DNA of 64,000 bases. Source: Colwellia sp. MB3u-41 (GTDB taxonomy: Bacteria > Pseudomonadota > Gammaproteobacteria > Enterobacterales > Alteromonadaceae). The notes beneath the pieces are model-generated. The model saw only the letters and a list, made by a program, of their open reading frames with translations, did not search any database and was not told the DNA's origin. This document shows, piece by piece, positions 18,562 to 26,450 of this stretch (position 1 is its first letter; each line of letters opens with the position of its first letter). Made by a program: the position numbers and the translations under genes. Where the stretch lies: contig NZ_JACGUT010000054.1 of NCBI RefSeq assembly GCF_014076845.1, forward strand, positions 1-64,000. The letters are read 5' to 3'.

Positions 18562-19416
18562 TTACATTTCAATAATTTGTAGTTTGATTTTATTGTTCGT
18601 GCTAAATTCTTCCGCGCCTCTAAATGAATCAGTTGTATAGATTGCGTCAATTAGTCCTTCAAATACCTCTAATCCTTTTGAGAAAATACCATGTGTGATA
18701 AACAGTGATACTTCCACAGCGCCTTTTTTTCTTAGTACCTTGGCTAATTCGATAAATGTTCGGCCTCCATCACAAATATCATCAGCGATAAGTACTTTCT
18801 TTCCTTCAACATCACCAAGAATTTCAGTTTTAATGATTTCGCCTGTTTTCAAATTTCTCATTTTTTGTGCTTGAATAACTTCAGGCTCACCATTAAATGT
18901 CTCAGCAATTTTAATTGTTTTTTTACTAGCGCCAGCATCGGGTGAAATTAATGTAAGCTCACCTGTAGATAAGCGCTGACTTAATTCATCGCAACGCTCA
19001 AGCAGGTTAATTTGCGGCACGTTTACGACTCTATTTAATAAAGCTGGTGATACTTCACTATGAGCATCCCAAATAGTTACTTTTGCAAAGCCTAAGTTGT
19101 TTATAAAATTTGCCATAACTGCGGCACCTAGCGCCTCACCTTCAACACATACTCTGTCTTGACGTGCATAGGGGAAATAGGGAATAACTAATTCAATAGG
19201 AGTAGCTTCATTTGAAAGTCTTTTTAGCGCATCAACTGCAACCAGTAACTGAATTAGTTTTGATGAATCGGTAAGGCGTTCAAATATTTCTATCTTTACC
19301 GTAGTTGCAAAGTCCATTGGATTAAAACGAATGTGCTCTTCTCCGCCAGAAAAAGTAAAGCTGTCAAAGTCAATAGGTGTTTTATTTCCTGTTGAGTCAT
19401 GGCTAAATATTTTCAT
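18562..19416 (-). CDS. PRPP-synthetase-family pyrophosphokinase
   Basis: The 284-residue protein belongs to the ribose-phosphate pyrophosphokinase family: YFPYARQDRVCVEGEALGAA (ATP loop region), IWDAHSEVSPALL in place of the usual DLHxxQIQGFF, ISPDAGASKK and the PRPP loop VLIADDICDGGRTF. It is shorter and more diverged than housekeeping Prs (about 315 residues). It is co-transcribed with nadV from a promoter with two NrtR-like operators, so the simplest role is to supply PRPP for NMN synthesis. The alternative is an ADP-ribose pyrophosphokinase as in the phage NARP1 pathway, for which the same gene pair is diagnostic. Confidence 0.85.
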   Translation of the reverse strand: MKIFSHDSTGNKTPIDFDSFTFSGGEEHIRFNPMDFATTVKIEIFERLTDSSKLIQLLVAVDALKRLSNEATPIELVIPYFPYARQDRVCVEGEALGAAVMANFINNLGFAKVTIWDAHSEVSPALLNRVVNVPQINLLERCDELSQRLSTGELTLISPDAGASKKTIKIAETFNGEPEVIQAQKMRNLKTGEIIKTEILGDVEGKKVLIADDICDGGRTFIELAKVLRKKGAVEVSLFITHGIFSKGLEVFEGLIDAIYTTDSFRGAEEFSTNNKIKLQIIEM

Positions 19417-19436
19417 TTCTACTTCCTTTTATTGTT

Positions 19437-19453
19437 TGTGTCGCTAGGACACA
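19437..19453. promoter_or_regulatory. NrtR-like operator 1 (prs-like/nadV promoter)
   Basis: TGTGTCGCTAGGACACA is a near-perfect palindrome of the type GTGTC-N5-GACAC, 21 bases upstream of the prs-like start. Four related copies occur only around the NAD genes. Confidence 0.75.
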
Positions 19454-19493
19454 TTTAATTTAGCAAAGAGTTCATACCTGGTCAAGCTCTTTT

Positions 19494-19510
19494 TGTGTCG
19501 CTATGACACT
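19494..19510. promoter_or_regulatory. NrtR-like operator 2 (prs-like/nadV promoter)
   Basis: TGTGTCGCTATGACACT repeats the previous operator 57 bases further upstream, nearly identical over 17 bases. A second site suggests cooperative repression of the prs-like/nadV operon. Confidence 0.75.
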
Positions 19511-19575
19511 AAGGTGCGTTTTTTATTGTAAATGAGTGTAGCAGCTAAAATAAGTCACTGATACAGTGAAGAAAG

Positions 19576-20502
19576 TTAGTGACCAACGATCAAATTTCCA
19601 ACACGGGAACTTATCGATATATTGGCGATAGTCCCCGCATTAAACTCAATACAGTCTTGCTCTATGCCATCAGAAAAAATGACCCCATTCTCTGCCATTT
19701 TTGAAGACATACTGAATTTTGAACGATTTGTTATTTTGCCAAAAATCTTATCGCACTTTGTAATAGCGGACGGAAATGGCTCTCTAACCGAGTAGTAAAG
19801 AAATTCACTATCCCAAGGAAAACCGTTTTTAATTTGATAGTTAATGGGCTTTTCTATAATACCACTTGCACCAGTAATTATGCTTCGAAACCAACCAGTA
19901 GAGCCTAAGCCTGTGCTAATAATTACACCACTAGAGCTTTGCTCTTCCTGGTGATTATCGACCGTTAACAAATACCTAGCGGACGTATGACTTTTAGGGC
20001 CAATGAAAAGGTCGTTTACCGCTAAAAGAGTTTGACCAATGTTAGTGTTAACTTCAGCCATTGCAATTGATTTTGAATTGATTGATTGACTTAACGTCTG
20101 TAAAAGCACTTCTTCAAGTTCATCCCCTAAGAAGGGTAAAAGCTGGCCATCATAAAGCGATGGAATAGGATTAACCGCTATAACAGGCTGTCCATCAAGA
20201 TATTTAAGCGTATTAGCCACTAAACCATCCTGACCAATGACTACTACCACATCATCTGGTGAGAATAGATAAGTTGAAAGTACACTTCTTTCTAACTGTT
20301 GAACCCTACCTACCGCTTTCAAAAAGCTAATAGCCTTGGTTACTGAATTTGAATATTGGATACTTTCTTCTTCATAGTCACTAAACGACTCACCTAAATG
20401 TTCAAGGTAAAACTTAGCCTGCCCAAGGGTGCAGTATTTTTCCTTTAACTTCTGCAATCTCGTTTTTCTTGTGACAACTACAATTTTTCTATCAGTGAGC
20501 AT
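19576..20502 (-). CDS. NAD kinase-like protein with altered signature
   Basis: The 308-residue protein has the fold of ATP-NAD kinases: a nucleotide site VVVVIGQDGLVANTLKYL (about 86-103), VNDLFIGPKSHTSARY, and the conserved GVIISTGLGSTGWFRS with a later EFNAGTIANI. The nearly invariant GGDGT motif reads GQDGL here, so the phosphate-binding loop is changed and activity or specificity may differ. It lies 12 bases after the SPFH gene and is probably co-transcribed with it under the NrtR-like operators. It is not the housekeeping nadK judged by motif divergence. A sensor role for NAD(P) is possible. Confidence 0.75.
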   Translation of the reverse strand: MLTDRKIVVVTRKTRLQKLKEKYCTLGQAKFYLEHLGESFSDYEEESIQYSNSVTKAISFLKAVGRVQQLERSVLSTYLFSPDDVVVVIGQDGLVANTLKYLDGQPVIAVNPIPSLYDGQLLPFLGDELEEVLLQTLSQSINSKSIAMAEVNTNIGQTLLAVNDLFIGPKSHTSARYLLTVDNHQEEQSSSGVIISTGLGSTGWFRSIITGASGIIEKPINYQIKNGFPWDSEFLYYSVREPFPSAITKCDKIFGKITNRSKFSMSSKMAENGVIFSDGIEQDCIEFNAGTIANISISSRVGNLIVGH

Positions 20503-20513
20503 AACAAGCTCCT

Positions 20514-21521
20514 TTAGGTGTTAGTCAGTGCTGTTAGTAAATCAGGTGAAATATTCAAATTACCTATCTTGTTATCACCTTGTGTTAAGTTTTCTATTGC
20601 TTGGGCAATAAGCTGCTCTGGTGCCATGCCACTCATGCTCATTACTCTCAATTTATCAGTATCAATATTTTGATAAGCCTGCATTCGTACTTTTATTTTA
20701 TATGCCTGTGCATCGCCACGAGATTTTTCATTGGCTGAATTAATTGAGACCAATTCTTCAAGTTGCTTTTCGTCTTCTATTTGGGCCGTGATATCCTCTT
20801 GGTTAATTTTAAATTGCTGGATTTTTCTTAATCTCTGCGCTTCTAAGCGTGATTCTTCAAGATCTTGTTCTTTCTTCTGAATTGCCTTTTCAGTTTCTAA
20901 TTCAGACTCCTTAACGCTTTTTTCTTGCTCAATACTGGATAAACGTCTTGCATAAATAGCATTGTCAGCCTCTTTTAATAAGCTTTCTCTAATTTCAGCT
21001 TCGAGTGCTTTCCCTGTTTCAGGAGTTGGTTTAATTGATGTTAATGCAACATCAGTGATCTCTATGCCAAGACTTGCTATCGCTTCAGCACCATCTAGAT
21101 CTTTTTTCAAATCGATTGTTAGTTCACGAGCACAAACTAGAGAATCTCTAAGTGATTTAGATTCAATATGATTTCGCAATAATACTTGAACAGCACGCTG
21201 AACACGCTCATCTATTTTATTAGGATCTTCTGATGTGTACTTACCTTTTGTATCAATAGTGAAGTTCAACATTTTTACTGCTTCATGAGGTTGTTCAATT
21301 CGATAAGTAACTTGTCCTTGCACTGTTAGCTCTTGAAAATCAGATGTTTGTAACCTGAAGACAAAAGGCAACTCTTTACTATTACTTGGTATAGCGACAA
21401 GTGAAGAGCTAGGAGCATAATAGAAAAAGTTTACACCGACTCCTTCTAACTTAATTTTTCCTTCTTTGAATAACATAAGGTGTGTTGAAGGATCTGCTTT
21501 TATATATTTAAATCCAAACAT
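20514..21521 (-). CDS. SPFH/band-7 domain protein without membrane anchor
   Basis: The 335-residue protein has an SPFH domain in its first half, with the band-7 sequence ELTVQGQVTYRIEQPHEAVK (about 66-85). From about 180 to 265 there is a long charged coiled coil, SSIEQEKSVKESELETEKAI and onwards. No N-terminal membrane segment is evident, unlike flotillin or stomatin, so it may be soluble or peripheral. Its C-terminus (MSMSGMAPEQLIAQAIENL) resembles that of other bacterial SPFH proteins. Two operator palindromes lie directly upstream. Pairing with an NAD-kinase homologue in an NAD regulon suggests a scaffold for that enzyme, which is inference. Confidence 0.8.
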   Translation of the reverse strand: MFGFKYIKADPSTHLMLFKEGKIKLEGVGVNFFYYAPSSSLVAIPSNSKELPFVFRLQTSDFQELTVQGQVTYRIEQPHEAVKMLNFTIDTKGKYTSEDPNKIDERVQRAVQVLLRNHIESKSLRDSLVCARELTIDLKKDLDGAEAIASLGIEITDVALTSIKPTPETGKALEAEIRESLLKEADNAIYARRLSSIEQEKSVKESELETEKAIQKKEQDLEESRLEAQRLRKIQQFKINQEDITAQIEDEKQLEELVSINSANEKSRGDAQAYKIKVRMQAYQNIDTDKLRVMSMSGMAPEQLIAQAIENLTQGDNKIGNLNISPDLLTALTNT

Positions 21522-21540
21522 AATAATTTCCTTTTATAAA

Positions 21541-21557
21541 TGTGTCACAGCGACACT
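21541..21557. promoter_or_regulatory. NrtR-like operator 3 (SPFH/NAD-kinase-like promoter)
   Basis: TGTGTCACAGCGACACT matches the GTGTC-N5-GACAC pattern 20 bases upstream of the SPFH start. Confidence 0.75.
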
Positions 21558-21565
21558 ATGATAAA

Positions 21566-21582
21566 TATGTCTCAAAGACATT
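21566..21582. promoter_or_regulatory. NrtR-like operator 4 (SPFH/nrtR intergenic)
   Basis: TATGTCTCAAAGACATT is a weaker copy (ATGTC-N5-GACAT), eight bases from operator 3. Confidence 0.65.
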
Positions 21583-21653
21583 AAGTTGTCAAATATTATT
21601 TCTTATTTAATTTCATGACAGTTCTTGTTGATATAAAAGAAAAATTGATTTAA

Positions 21654-21670
21654 TGTGTCACTAAGACATA
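21654..21670. promoter_or_regulatory. NrtR-like operator 5 (nrtR promoter)
   Basis: TGTGTCACTAAGACATA lies 13 bases upstream of the regulator's start and would allow autoregulation. Confidence 0.7.
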
Positions 21671-21683
21671 AAGTTTACCTTGA

Positions 21684-22391
21684 ATGAGTACGATGACAAA
21701 CTCTTACGATATTAATGAATTTAAGAATCCCCTATTTACTGTTGATAGCGTGCTATTTACGGTAAAAGACGATGCCTTAAAAATTCTGATGGTTAAGCGA
21801 GCAAATGAGCCGTTTATCGGTAGTTGGGGTCTTCCAGGTGGTTTTGTCGATGTTGATTCAGATACCACAACAGATGTAACAGCGTTAAGAAAGTTGGAAG
21901 AAAAAACGAGTGTTGCACCTCAATATCTAGAACAGCTACAAGCCTTTTCTGGTATTGACCGTGATCCTAGGGGCTTTAGTGTAACCTTGGTTTACTTTGC
22001 CTTAATAGCAGCACAAGAAGTCTCATCACACATAGAAACCATTGATGACGTTCAATGGATCGATATTGATAAAATAAACAGTTTATCAATTGCCTTTGAT
22101 CACAAGGTTATTATTGAACAAGCTAAAGAGCGTCTTCAACAAAAAGCACTTTATTCAATGGTACCCGTGTATTGTTTACCTGAGTATTTCACTGTGGGTC
22201 AGCTAAAGTCTGTTATTGAAACTATCATAGGGAAAACGATACAACGTAAAAGCTTAATTAGACGTATTGAATCGGCAGATATGTTTGAAACAATCGATGA
22301 AAAAGTCAAATCTGGTGGTCGTTTAGCTCAGCAATACAAAGTAAAACCTGGCGTTGACATCGTTAATTTTGAACGTAATCTGAGTACATAA
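21684..22391 (+). CDS. nrtR: NrtR-type Nudix-related transcription regulator of NAD metabolism
   Basis: The 235-residue protein combines an N-terminal Nudix domain (about 15-145) with a C-terminal winged helix (about 155-225, TVGQLKSVIETIIGKTIQRK). The Nudix box (about 52-75) reads GGFVDVDSDTTTDVTALRK then LEEKTSV. The catalytic glutamates and final glycine are replaced, so it should sense rather than cleave ADP-ribose-type ligands, as known for NrtR. It is divergent from the SPFH operon and surrounded by five palindromes. A second ATG nine bases in is an alternative start. The 5'-nucleotidase gene follows 14 bases later. Confidence 0.88.
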   Translation: MSTMTNSYDINEFKNPLFTVDSVLFTVKDDALKILMVKRANEPFIGSWGLPGGFVDVDSDTTTDVTALRKLEEKTSVAPQYLEQLQAFSGIDRDPRGFSVTLVYFALIAAQEVSSHIETIDDVQWIDIDKINSLSIAFDHKVIIEQAKERLQQKALYSMVPVYCLPEYFTVGQLKSVIETIIGKTIQRKSLIRRIESADMFETIDEKVKSGGRLAQQYKVKPGVDIVNFERNLST

Positions 22392-22405
22392 CGCAAGGAG
22401 AAAAT

Positions 22406-22855
22406 ATGATAGTTTATATCGACATGGATGATGTACTTTGTGATTATACCACTGCTTTTAATAACGCTATTGAAGAGACTCCAAGCATTGCCTTTCCGCA
22501 GTCCCAATATGGATTCTATGCTAATTTAGCTCCTATTACAGGCGCTATTGAGAGTGTAAAAAGACTCATGAAATCAGAAATATTTGATCCATATGTTCTT
22601 ACTGCTCCTTCGATAAGAAACCCTTTTTCATATACTGAAAAACGGGTGTGGATAGAAAAGTATTTTGGGATAGAGTTTACGGAAAAGTTAATAATTAGCC
22701 CTAATAAGGGATTACTCAAAGGCGATATTTTAATTGATGACCTCATTTCAGGCAGAGGGCAAGAAAGCTTTGAAGGAAAAATTATTCAATTTGGCTCTGC
22801 TAATTATCCCGACTGGAAGACTGTGATTGCTCAACTTGAAAAGCATAACTATTAA
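22406..22855 (+). CDS. HAD-family 5'(3')-deoxyribonucleotidase-like protein
   Basis: The 149-residue protein starts MIVYIDMDDVLCDYTTAFNN, HAD motif I with both aspartates. Motif II is the threonine in YVLTAPS. Motif III includes NKGLLKGDILIDDLISG, as in the NT5C group of 5'-nucleotidases. These enzymes dephosphorylate nucleoside monophosphates. Directly downstream of nrtR with GGAG spacing, it is likely part of the same NAD regulon and might act on NMN or a related mononucleotide. That substrate is inferred from context only. Confidence 0.8.
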   Translation: MIVYIDMDDVLCDYTTAFNNAIEETPSIAFPQSQYGFYANLAPITGAIESVKRLMKSEIFDPYVLTAPSIRNPFSYTEKRVWIEKYFGIEFTEKLIISPNKGLLKGDILIDDLISGRGQESFEGKIIQFGSANYPDWKTVIAQLEKHNY

Positions 22856-22888
22856 AAAAATGGAATATTAATTAAAAGGAAGTACGTT

Positions 22889-24364
22889 GTGATTAAGTTT
22901 TTTTTTAAAATAATTGCTAGTTTTTTACTATTGCTTAGTCTACTCATTGCCTATATTTTTGTCGATTTTGATGACAATAGTCCGCAAAAACAAGAAAAAT
23001 CGACAATCGTAAATGATATTACTCAGTTAAACCCCATCGAAGTTACTCGTATTATTCAACCAGAGTCCATCGAAGATATAGTTGATGCTATCCAGTCAAG
23101 TACAGGTCCTATCTCAATTGGTGGCGGGCGCTTTAGTCAAGGCGGACAAATTGCATACCCAGATAGTATTCATTTAGATATGCGAGCTTTTAATAAAGTA
23201 TTAGCATTCGATGCAACTAAAAAGCAAGTAACAGTGCAAAGTGGTATTACATGGCGAGACTTACAAGAAGTTATTGATACCGAAAACCTCTCCATAAAAA
23301 TAATGCAAACGTACGCAAACTTTACTGTTGGTGGCTCTTTGAGTGTAAATGTTCATGGCCGTTATATTGGAGAAGGCCCAATTATTAGGTCTGTTGAGTC
23401 GATAAAATTAATCAAAGCTAACGGTGAAATCGTCAATGCTTCCCTAACAGAGAATTCAACACTGTTTTATGGGGCAATTGGTGGGTATGGAGGTATAGCT
23501 GTTATCGCAGAAGTTACCTTAAATCTGGTAGATAACGTAAAAGTTAAACGTTATACCGAGAAGATGAGTGTGCAAAACTATAAGACATATTTCTCGGATA
23601 ACATACGACAGGATCAAAATGTTATTTTCCATAACGCTGATATATACCCACCAAACTTTACCGATGTGCGTAGCGTTAGTTGGCTAAATACTAATGAATC
23701 CTTAACCGAAGAAGAAAGGCTAATCCCCAAGAATAAAGAATATACCTGGCAACCTAAAGTGGCAAAGTTTGTAGCCGACTCAAACTTTGGTAAATGGATG
23801 CGACAGCATGTCTTCGAGCCGATTCTCTATAACTTTGATGCGGTGCAATGGCGAAATTATGAAGCCAGTTATGATGTTAATGAACTTGAGCCTTCTAATC
23901 GGTCATCGAATACTTATGCCCTTAGGGAGTACTTTGTACCTGTTGAAAGCTTTGACAGCTTTGCGATTAAAATGGCGGACATTTTCAAAAAACATCAGGC
24001 CAATATTATCAACGTTTCGATTCGCCATGCTCTGCCAGATAGCGGTTCATTATTAGCTTGGGCGAAAACAGAAGTATTTGCGTTTGTTGTCTATTATCGC
24101 CAAGAAACTAGTGAGGCGGCACAACAAGAAGTGAAGCTTTGGAGCCAAGAAATAATTGATGCTGTTATTGAAGAAAATGGTGCTTATTATTTGCCATATC
24201 AACTCCATGCATCAACAGAACAATTTGTTAAAGCCTACCCTAGAGCGAGTGAATTTTTTGAATTAAAAGGAAAAGTAGACCCTGATTATCGGTTCAGAAA
24301 TAAACTCTGGCAACAACACTACAAAGCAAATAATAAGCAGCATGATGGTTCAACCGATGAATAA
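22889..24364 (+). CDS. Membrane-anchored FAD-binding oxidoreductase (VAO/PCMH type)
   Basis: The GTG start at 22889 is preceded by AAAGGAAG. Residues 5-25 form one membrane segment (FFKIIASFLLLLSLLIAYIF), so the enzyme is probably anchored with its domain in the periplasm. The FAD-binding domain follows with PISIGGGRFSQGG, VTVQSGITWRDLQEVI, TVGGSLSVNVHGR and GAIGGYGGIAVIAEVTL. This is the order of the family that includes lactone oxidases and DprE1. No covalent-flavin histidine can be assigned with certainty. It opens a tight operon whose next start overlaps its stop. Confidence 0.8.
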   Translation: MIKFFFKIIASFLLLLSLLIAYIFVDFDDNSPQKQEKSTIVNDITQLNPIEVTRIIQPESIEDIVDAIQSSTGPISIGGGRFSQGGQIAYPDSIHLDMRAFNKVLAFDATKKQVTVQSGITWRDLQEVIDTENLSIKIMQTYANFTVGGSLSVNVHGRYIGEGPIIRSVESIKLIKANGEIVNASLTENSTLFYGAIGGYGGIAVIAEVTLNLVDNVKVKRYTEKMSVQNYKTYFSDNIRQDQNVIFHNADIYPPNFTDVRSVSWLNTNESLTEEERLIPKNKEYTWQPKVAKFVADSNFGKWMRQHVFEPILYNFDAVQWRNYEASYDVNELEPSNRSSNTYALREYFVPVESFDSFAIKMADIFKKHQANIINVSIRHALPDSGSLLAWAKTEVFAFVVYYRQETSEAAQQEVKLWSQEIIDAVIEENGAYYLPYQLHASTEQFVKAYPRASEFFELKGKVDPDYRFRNKLWQQHYKANNKQHDGSTDE

Positions 24365-25022
24365 ACTGATGCATGGCTTTGAATTAGTAAAACAGTTTAT
24401 TTCACCTGAAATAGTTCAAACATTTATTGATGAAATAACAACTTCGAATGAACTTAAATCTCCTCATGGTATTCGTAATGCAGAGAAGAAATTTGATTGT
24501 ATTGCCAAACTTGCTAATTCAGAGAAGATTATAGCTCAAGCAAGGTCTATTTTAGGTGAAGAGCCACAGTTAGTCAGAGCAATACTTTTTGATAAAAACC
24601 CTGAAAAAAACTGGTTAGTCAGTTGGCATCAAGATAAAACAGTTTCGGTGAATAAAAAACATCACATTGATGGTTGGGGTCCTTGGAGCCTAAAAGATAA
24701 TACGCATCATGTGCAACCTAATGAGTCCGTGTTAAATGACATGGTGTCTTTTCGAATTCATCTTGATGATAGCAACGCAGATAACGGGTGTTTAAAAGTT
24801 ATAGCTAATAGTCATCTTCATGGTGTATTAAAGCAAGCTGACATTGATGCCTTAGTCGAAGAATCTGAATTTATTGAATGTGAGGTAAATGCTGGTGATA
24901 TGTTAATTATGAGACCATTAATATTACATGCTTCAAGTAAGGCTATCAACCCAAGTCATCGAAGAGTAATTCATCTAGAGTTTAGTGGCTATCCGCTACC
25001 AGATAGTCTTAGCTGGGAATAA
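24357..25022 (+). CDS. Phytanoyl-CoA dioxygenase-like Fe(II)/2-oxoglutarate oxygenase
   Basis: The protein of about 221 residues has the PhyH metal triad: VSWHQDKTVSV supplies H and D, and a distal histidine lies in MRPLILHASSKA. RRVIHLEFSG follows, with the arginine that usually binds 2-oxoglutarate. DDSNADNGCLKVIANSHLHG is also typical of the family. The start at 24357 overlaps the oxidoreductase stop. An ATG at 24342 is possible. The substrate is unknown; relatives hydroxylate lipids and small metabolites. Confidence 0.8.
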   Translation: MNKLMHGFELVKQFISPEIVQTFIDEITTSNELKSPHGIRNAEKKFDCIAKLANSEKIIAQARSILGEEPQLVRAILFDKNPEKNWLVSWHQDKTVSVNKKHHIDGWGPWSLKDNTHHVQPNESVLNDMVSFRIHLDDSNADNGCLKVIANSHLHGVLKQADIDALVEESEFIECEVNAGDMLIMRPLILHASSKAINPSHRRVIHLEFSGYPLPDSLSWE

Positions 25023-25035
25023 AAAGGTCTATATT

Positions 25036-25731
25036 TTGAAACTAGTATTATTACCGGGAATGGATGGAACAGGAGAGCTATTTGAGGAGTTCTTGTCATA
25101 CTATGATGGTGAACATCTAGTTATTTCCTTGCCACAAAACTGTCCTCAAGATCATTTGTCTTTAGCTAAATCATTAGACAAACAATTGCCAAAAGAAGAC
25201 TATATCTTGCTAGCCGAATCGTTTTCGGGTGGCATAGTTCCAGAGTTACTTAAGCAAGATCTTACTAATATGAAAGGTGTTATATTTGTAGCTAGCTTTC
25301 TAAGTTGTCCTAATAGATATCTACTACCGATAGCTAAGATTTTGCCAATAAAAGCGCTAGCTTCAGCCCCATTATCTCAAATTGGCCATAAGTTCTTATT
25401 ACTTGGCCAAGGTGCATCAAAAGCACTATTGTCAAAATTTATAAAAGTAACTAAATCAATCCCAGATCATATTTTAAAAAGTAGATTAGCTGTGATGAAC
25501 CTACAAAAACTGCCTTTGGCTACCTTTGATGTGCCTACCGTTTATATTCAAGCACTTTCAGATAGGCTTATATCACCTGGAAAAAGCCGAGAGCTTAGCA
25601 ATGTATTTAGAAATATTGAGTACATAGAAATTGATGGGCCTCACTTTCTATTACAAGCAAAACCGAAAGAGTCCTCACAAGCAGTTGCTAAAGCCGCAGT
25701 ATTAATTATGAATAATCAAGGGAGTTCATAA
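25036..25731 (+). CDS. Alpha/beta-hydrolase fold protein
   Basis: I use the TTG at 25036 because it makes the protein begin (M)KLVLLPGMDGTGELF, the normal first strand and oxyanion loop. The longer frame overlaps the dioxygenase gene. The nucleophile elbow is AESFSGG (serine), the acid probably D in ALSDRLIS, and the histidine in GPHFLLQA, so the triad is complete. At 231 residues it resembles small esterases or thioesterases. It shares one base with the next gene (TAATG), continuing the operon. Confidence 0.75.
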   Translation: MKLVLLPGMDGTGELFEEFLSYYDGEHLVISLPQNCPQDHLSLAKSLDKQLPKEDYILLAESFSGGIVPELLKQDLTNMKGVIFVASFLSCPNRYLLPIAKILPIKALASAPLSQIGHKFLLLGQGASKALLSKFIKVTKSIPDHILKSRLAVMNLQKLPLATFDVPTVYIQALSDRLISPGKSRELSNVFRNIEYIEIDGPHFLLQAKPKESSQAVAKAAVLIMNNQGSS

Positions 25732-26234
25732 TGCCATTCACGCCAATACACATGGGACCTGGAATCCTAATTAAATCATTACTGCAAGGCAGTTTTAGTT
25801 TAATGGTATTTGGCTGGACTCAAATTGTTATGGATATTCAACCACTCATCGTTTTGATTTCGGGCGAAGGTCACTTACATGGTTTTACCCACACTTATGT
25901 TGGCGCAATATTAATTGCCATTTTTGCAGCGTTGACTGGTAAATATTTATCAGAACTTGGCTTGAAGATGCTTAAAATTTCTAAAACTAACAATCTAATA
26001 TCTATTGCTTGGTGGGTGGTGTTTTTAAGTGCTTTTATCGGCAGCTTTAGTCATGTTTTACTTGATAGTATTATGCATTCTGATGTTGAGCCATTCTTCC
26101 CTTTTACATTAGATAATAAGTTCTTAGGGTTAATTTCGGTATCGATGTTACACAAGGTATGTCTATATAGCGGTTTAGTTGGAGCAGCTATTTACTTCGG
26201 AGTAAATTGGCGATTAAAGGGAAAAGCTAAGTGA
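25731..26234 (+). CDS. Multi-pass membrane protein, metal-dependent hydrolase-like
   Basis: The 167-residue protein starts MPFTPIHMGPG and has about four membrane segments. It also has histidine motifs HLHGFTHTYVG and FSHVLLDSIMHSD, resembling the YdjM/DUF4184-type membrane hydrolase-like proteins that begin (M)PxTPxHxxxG. Function is unproven for this subgroup. It overlaps the hydrolase stop by one base and is followed, with a 4-base overlap, by a severely truncated gene. Confidence 0.65.
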   Translation: MPFTPIHMGPGILIKSLLQGSFSLMVFGWTQIVMDIQPLIVLISGEGHLHGFTHTYVGAILIAIFAALTGKYLSELGLKMLKISKTNNLISIAWWVVFLSAFIGSFSHVLLDSIMHSDVEPFFPFTLDNKFLGLISVSMLHKVCLYSGLVGAAIYFGVNWRLKGKAK

Positions 26235-26302
26235 AAAAAGTTGTAGTCCTTGGTGGATATGGAAATTTTGTAAATGAATCGTTGAAAACCTTAACGTGCT
26301 GA
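26231..26302 (+). pseudogene. Truncated Rossmann-fold dehydrogenase, first 23 codons only
   Basis: A GTG overlapping the previous stop starts (M)KKVVVLGGYGNFVNESLKT and ends at a TGA after 23 codons. VVVLGGYGNF is the beginning of saccharopine-dehydrogenase-like NAD(P)-binding proteins (normally GGYGNFG then about 350 residues). The rest is absent, and the sequence departs from the family after residue 13. This looks like a gene whose body was lost at a recombination junction near 26270. Confidence 0.7.
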
Positions 26303-26450
26303 AGATGTTAAATTTTTGTTATAAAAGCTCATAAAGTTATTCTAAAACAATAAATATCCCATACCCACATAAAAAGTATTGCTATTTCATGGGTATATGG
26401 CATATATGTACTAATAGAAATTAGTTTTTAACGTTGAAAGGAATCGCGTT

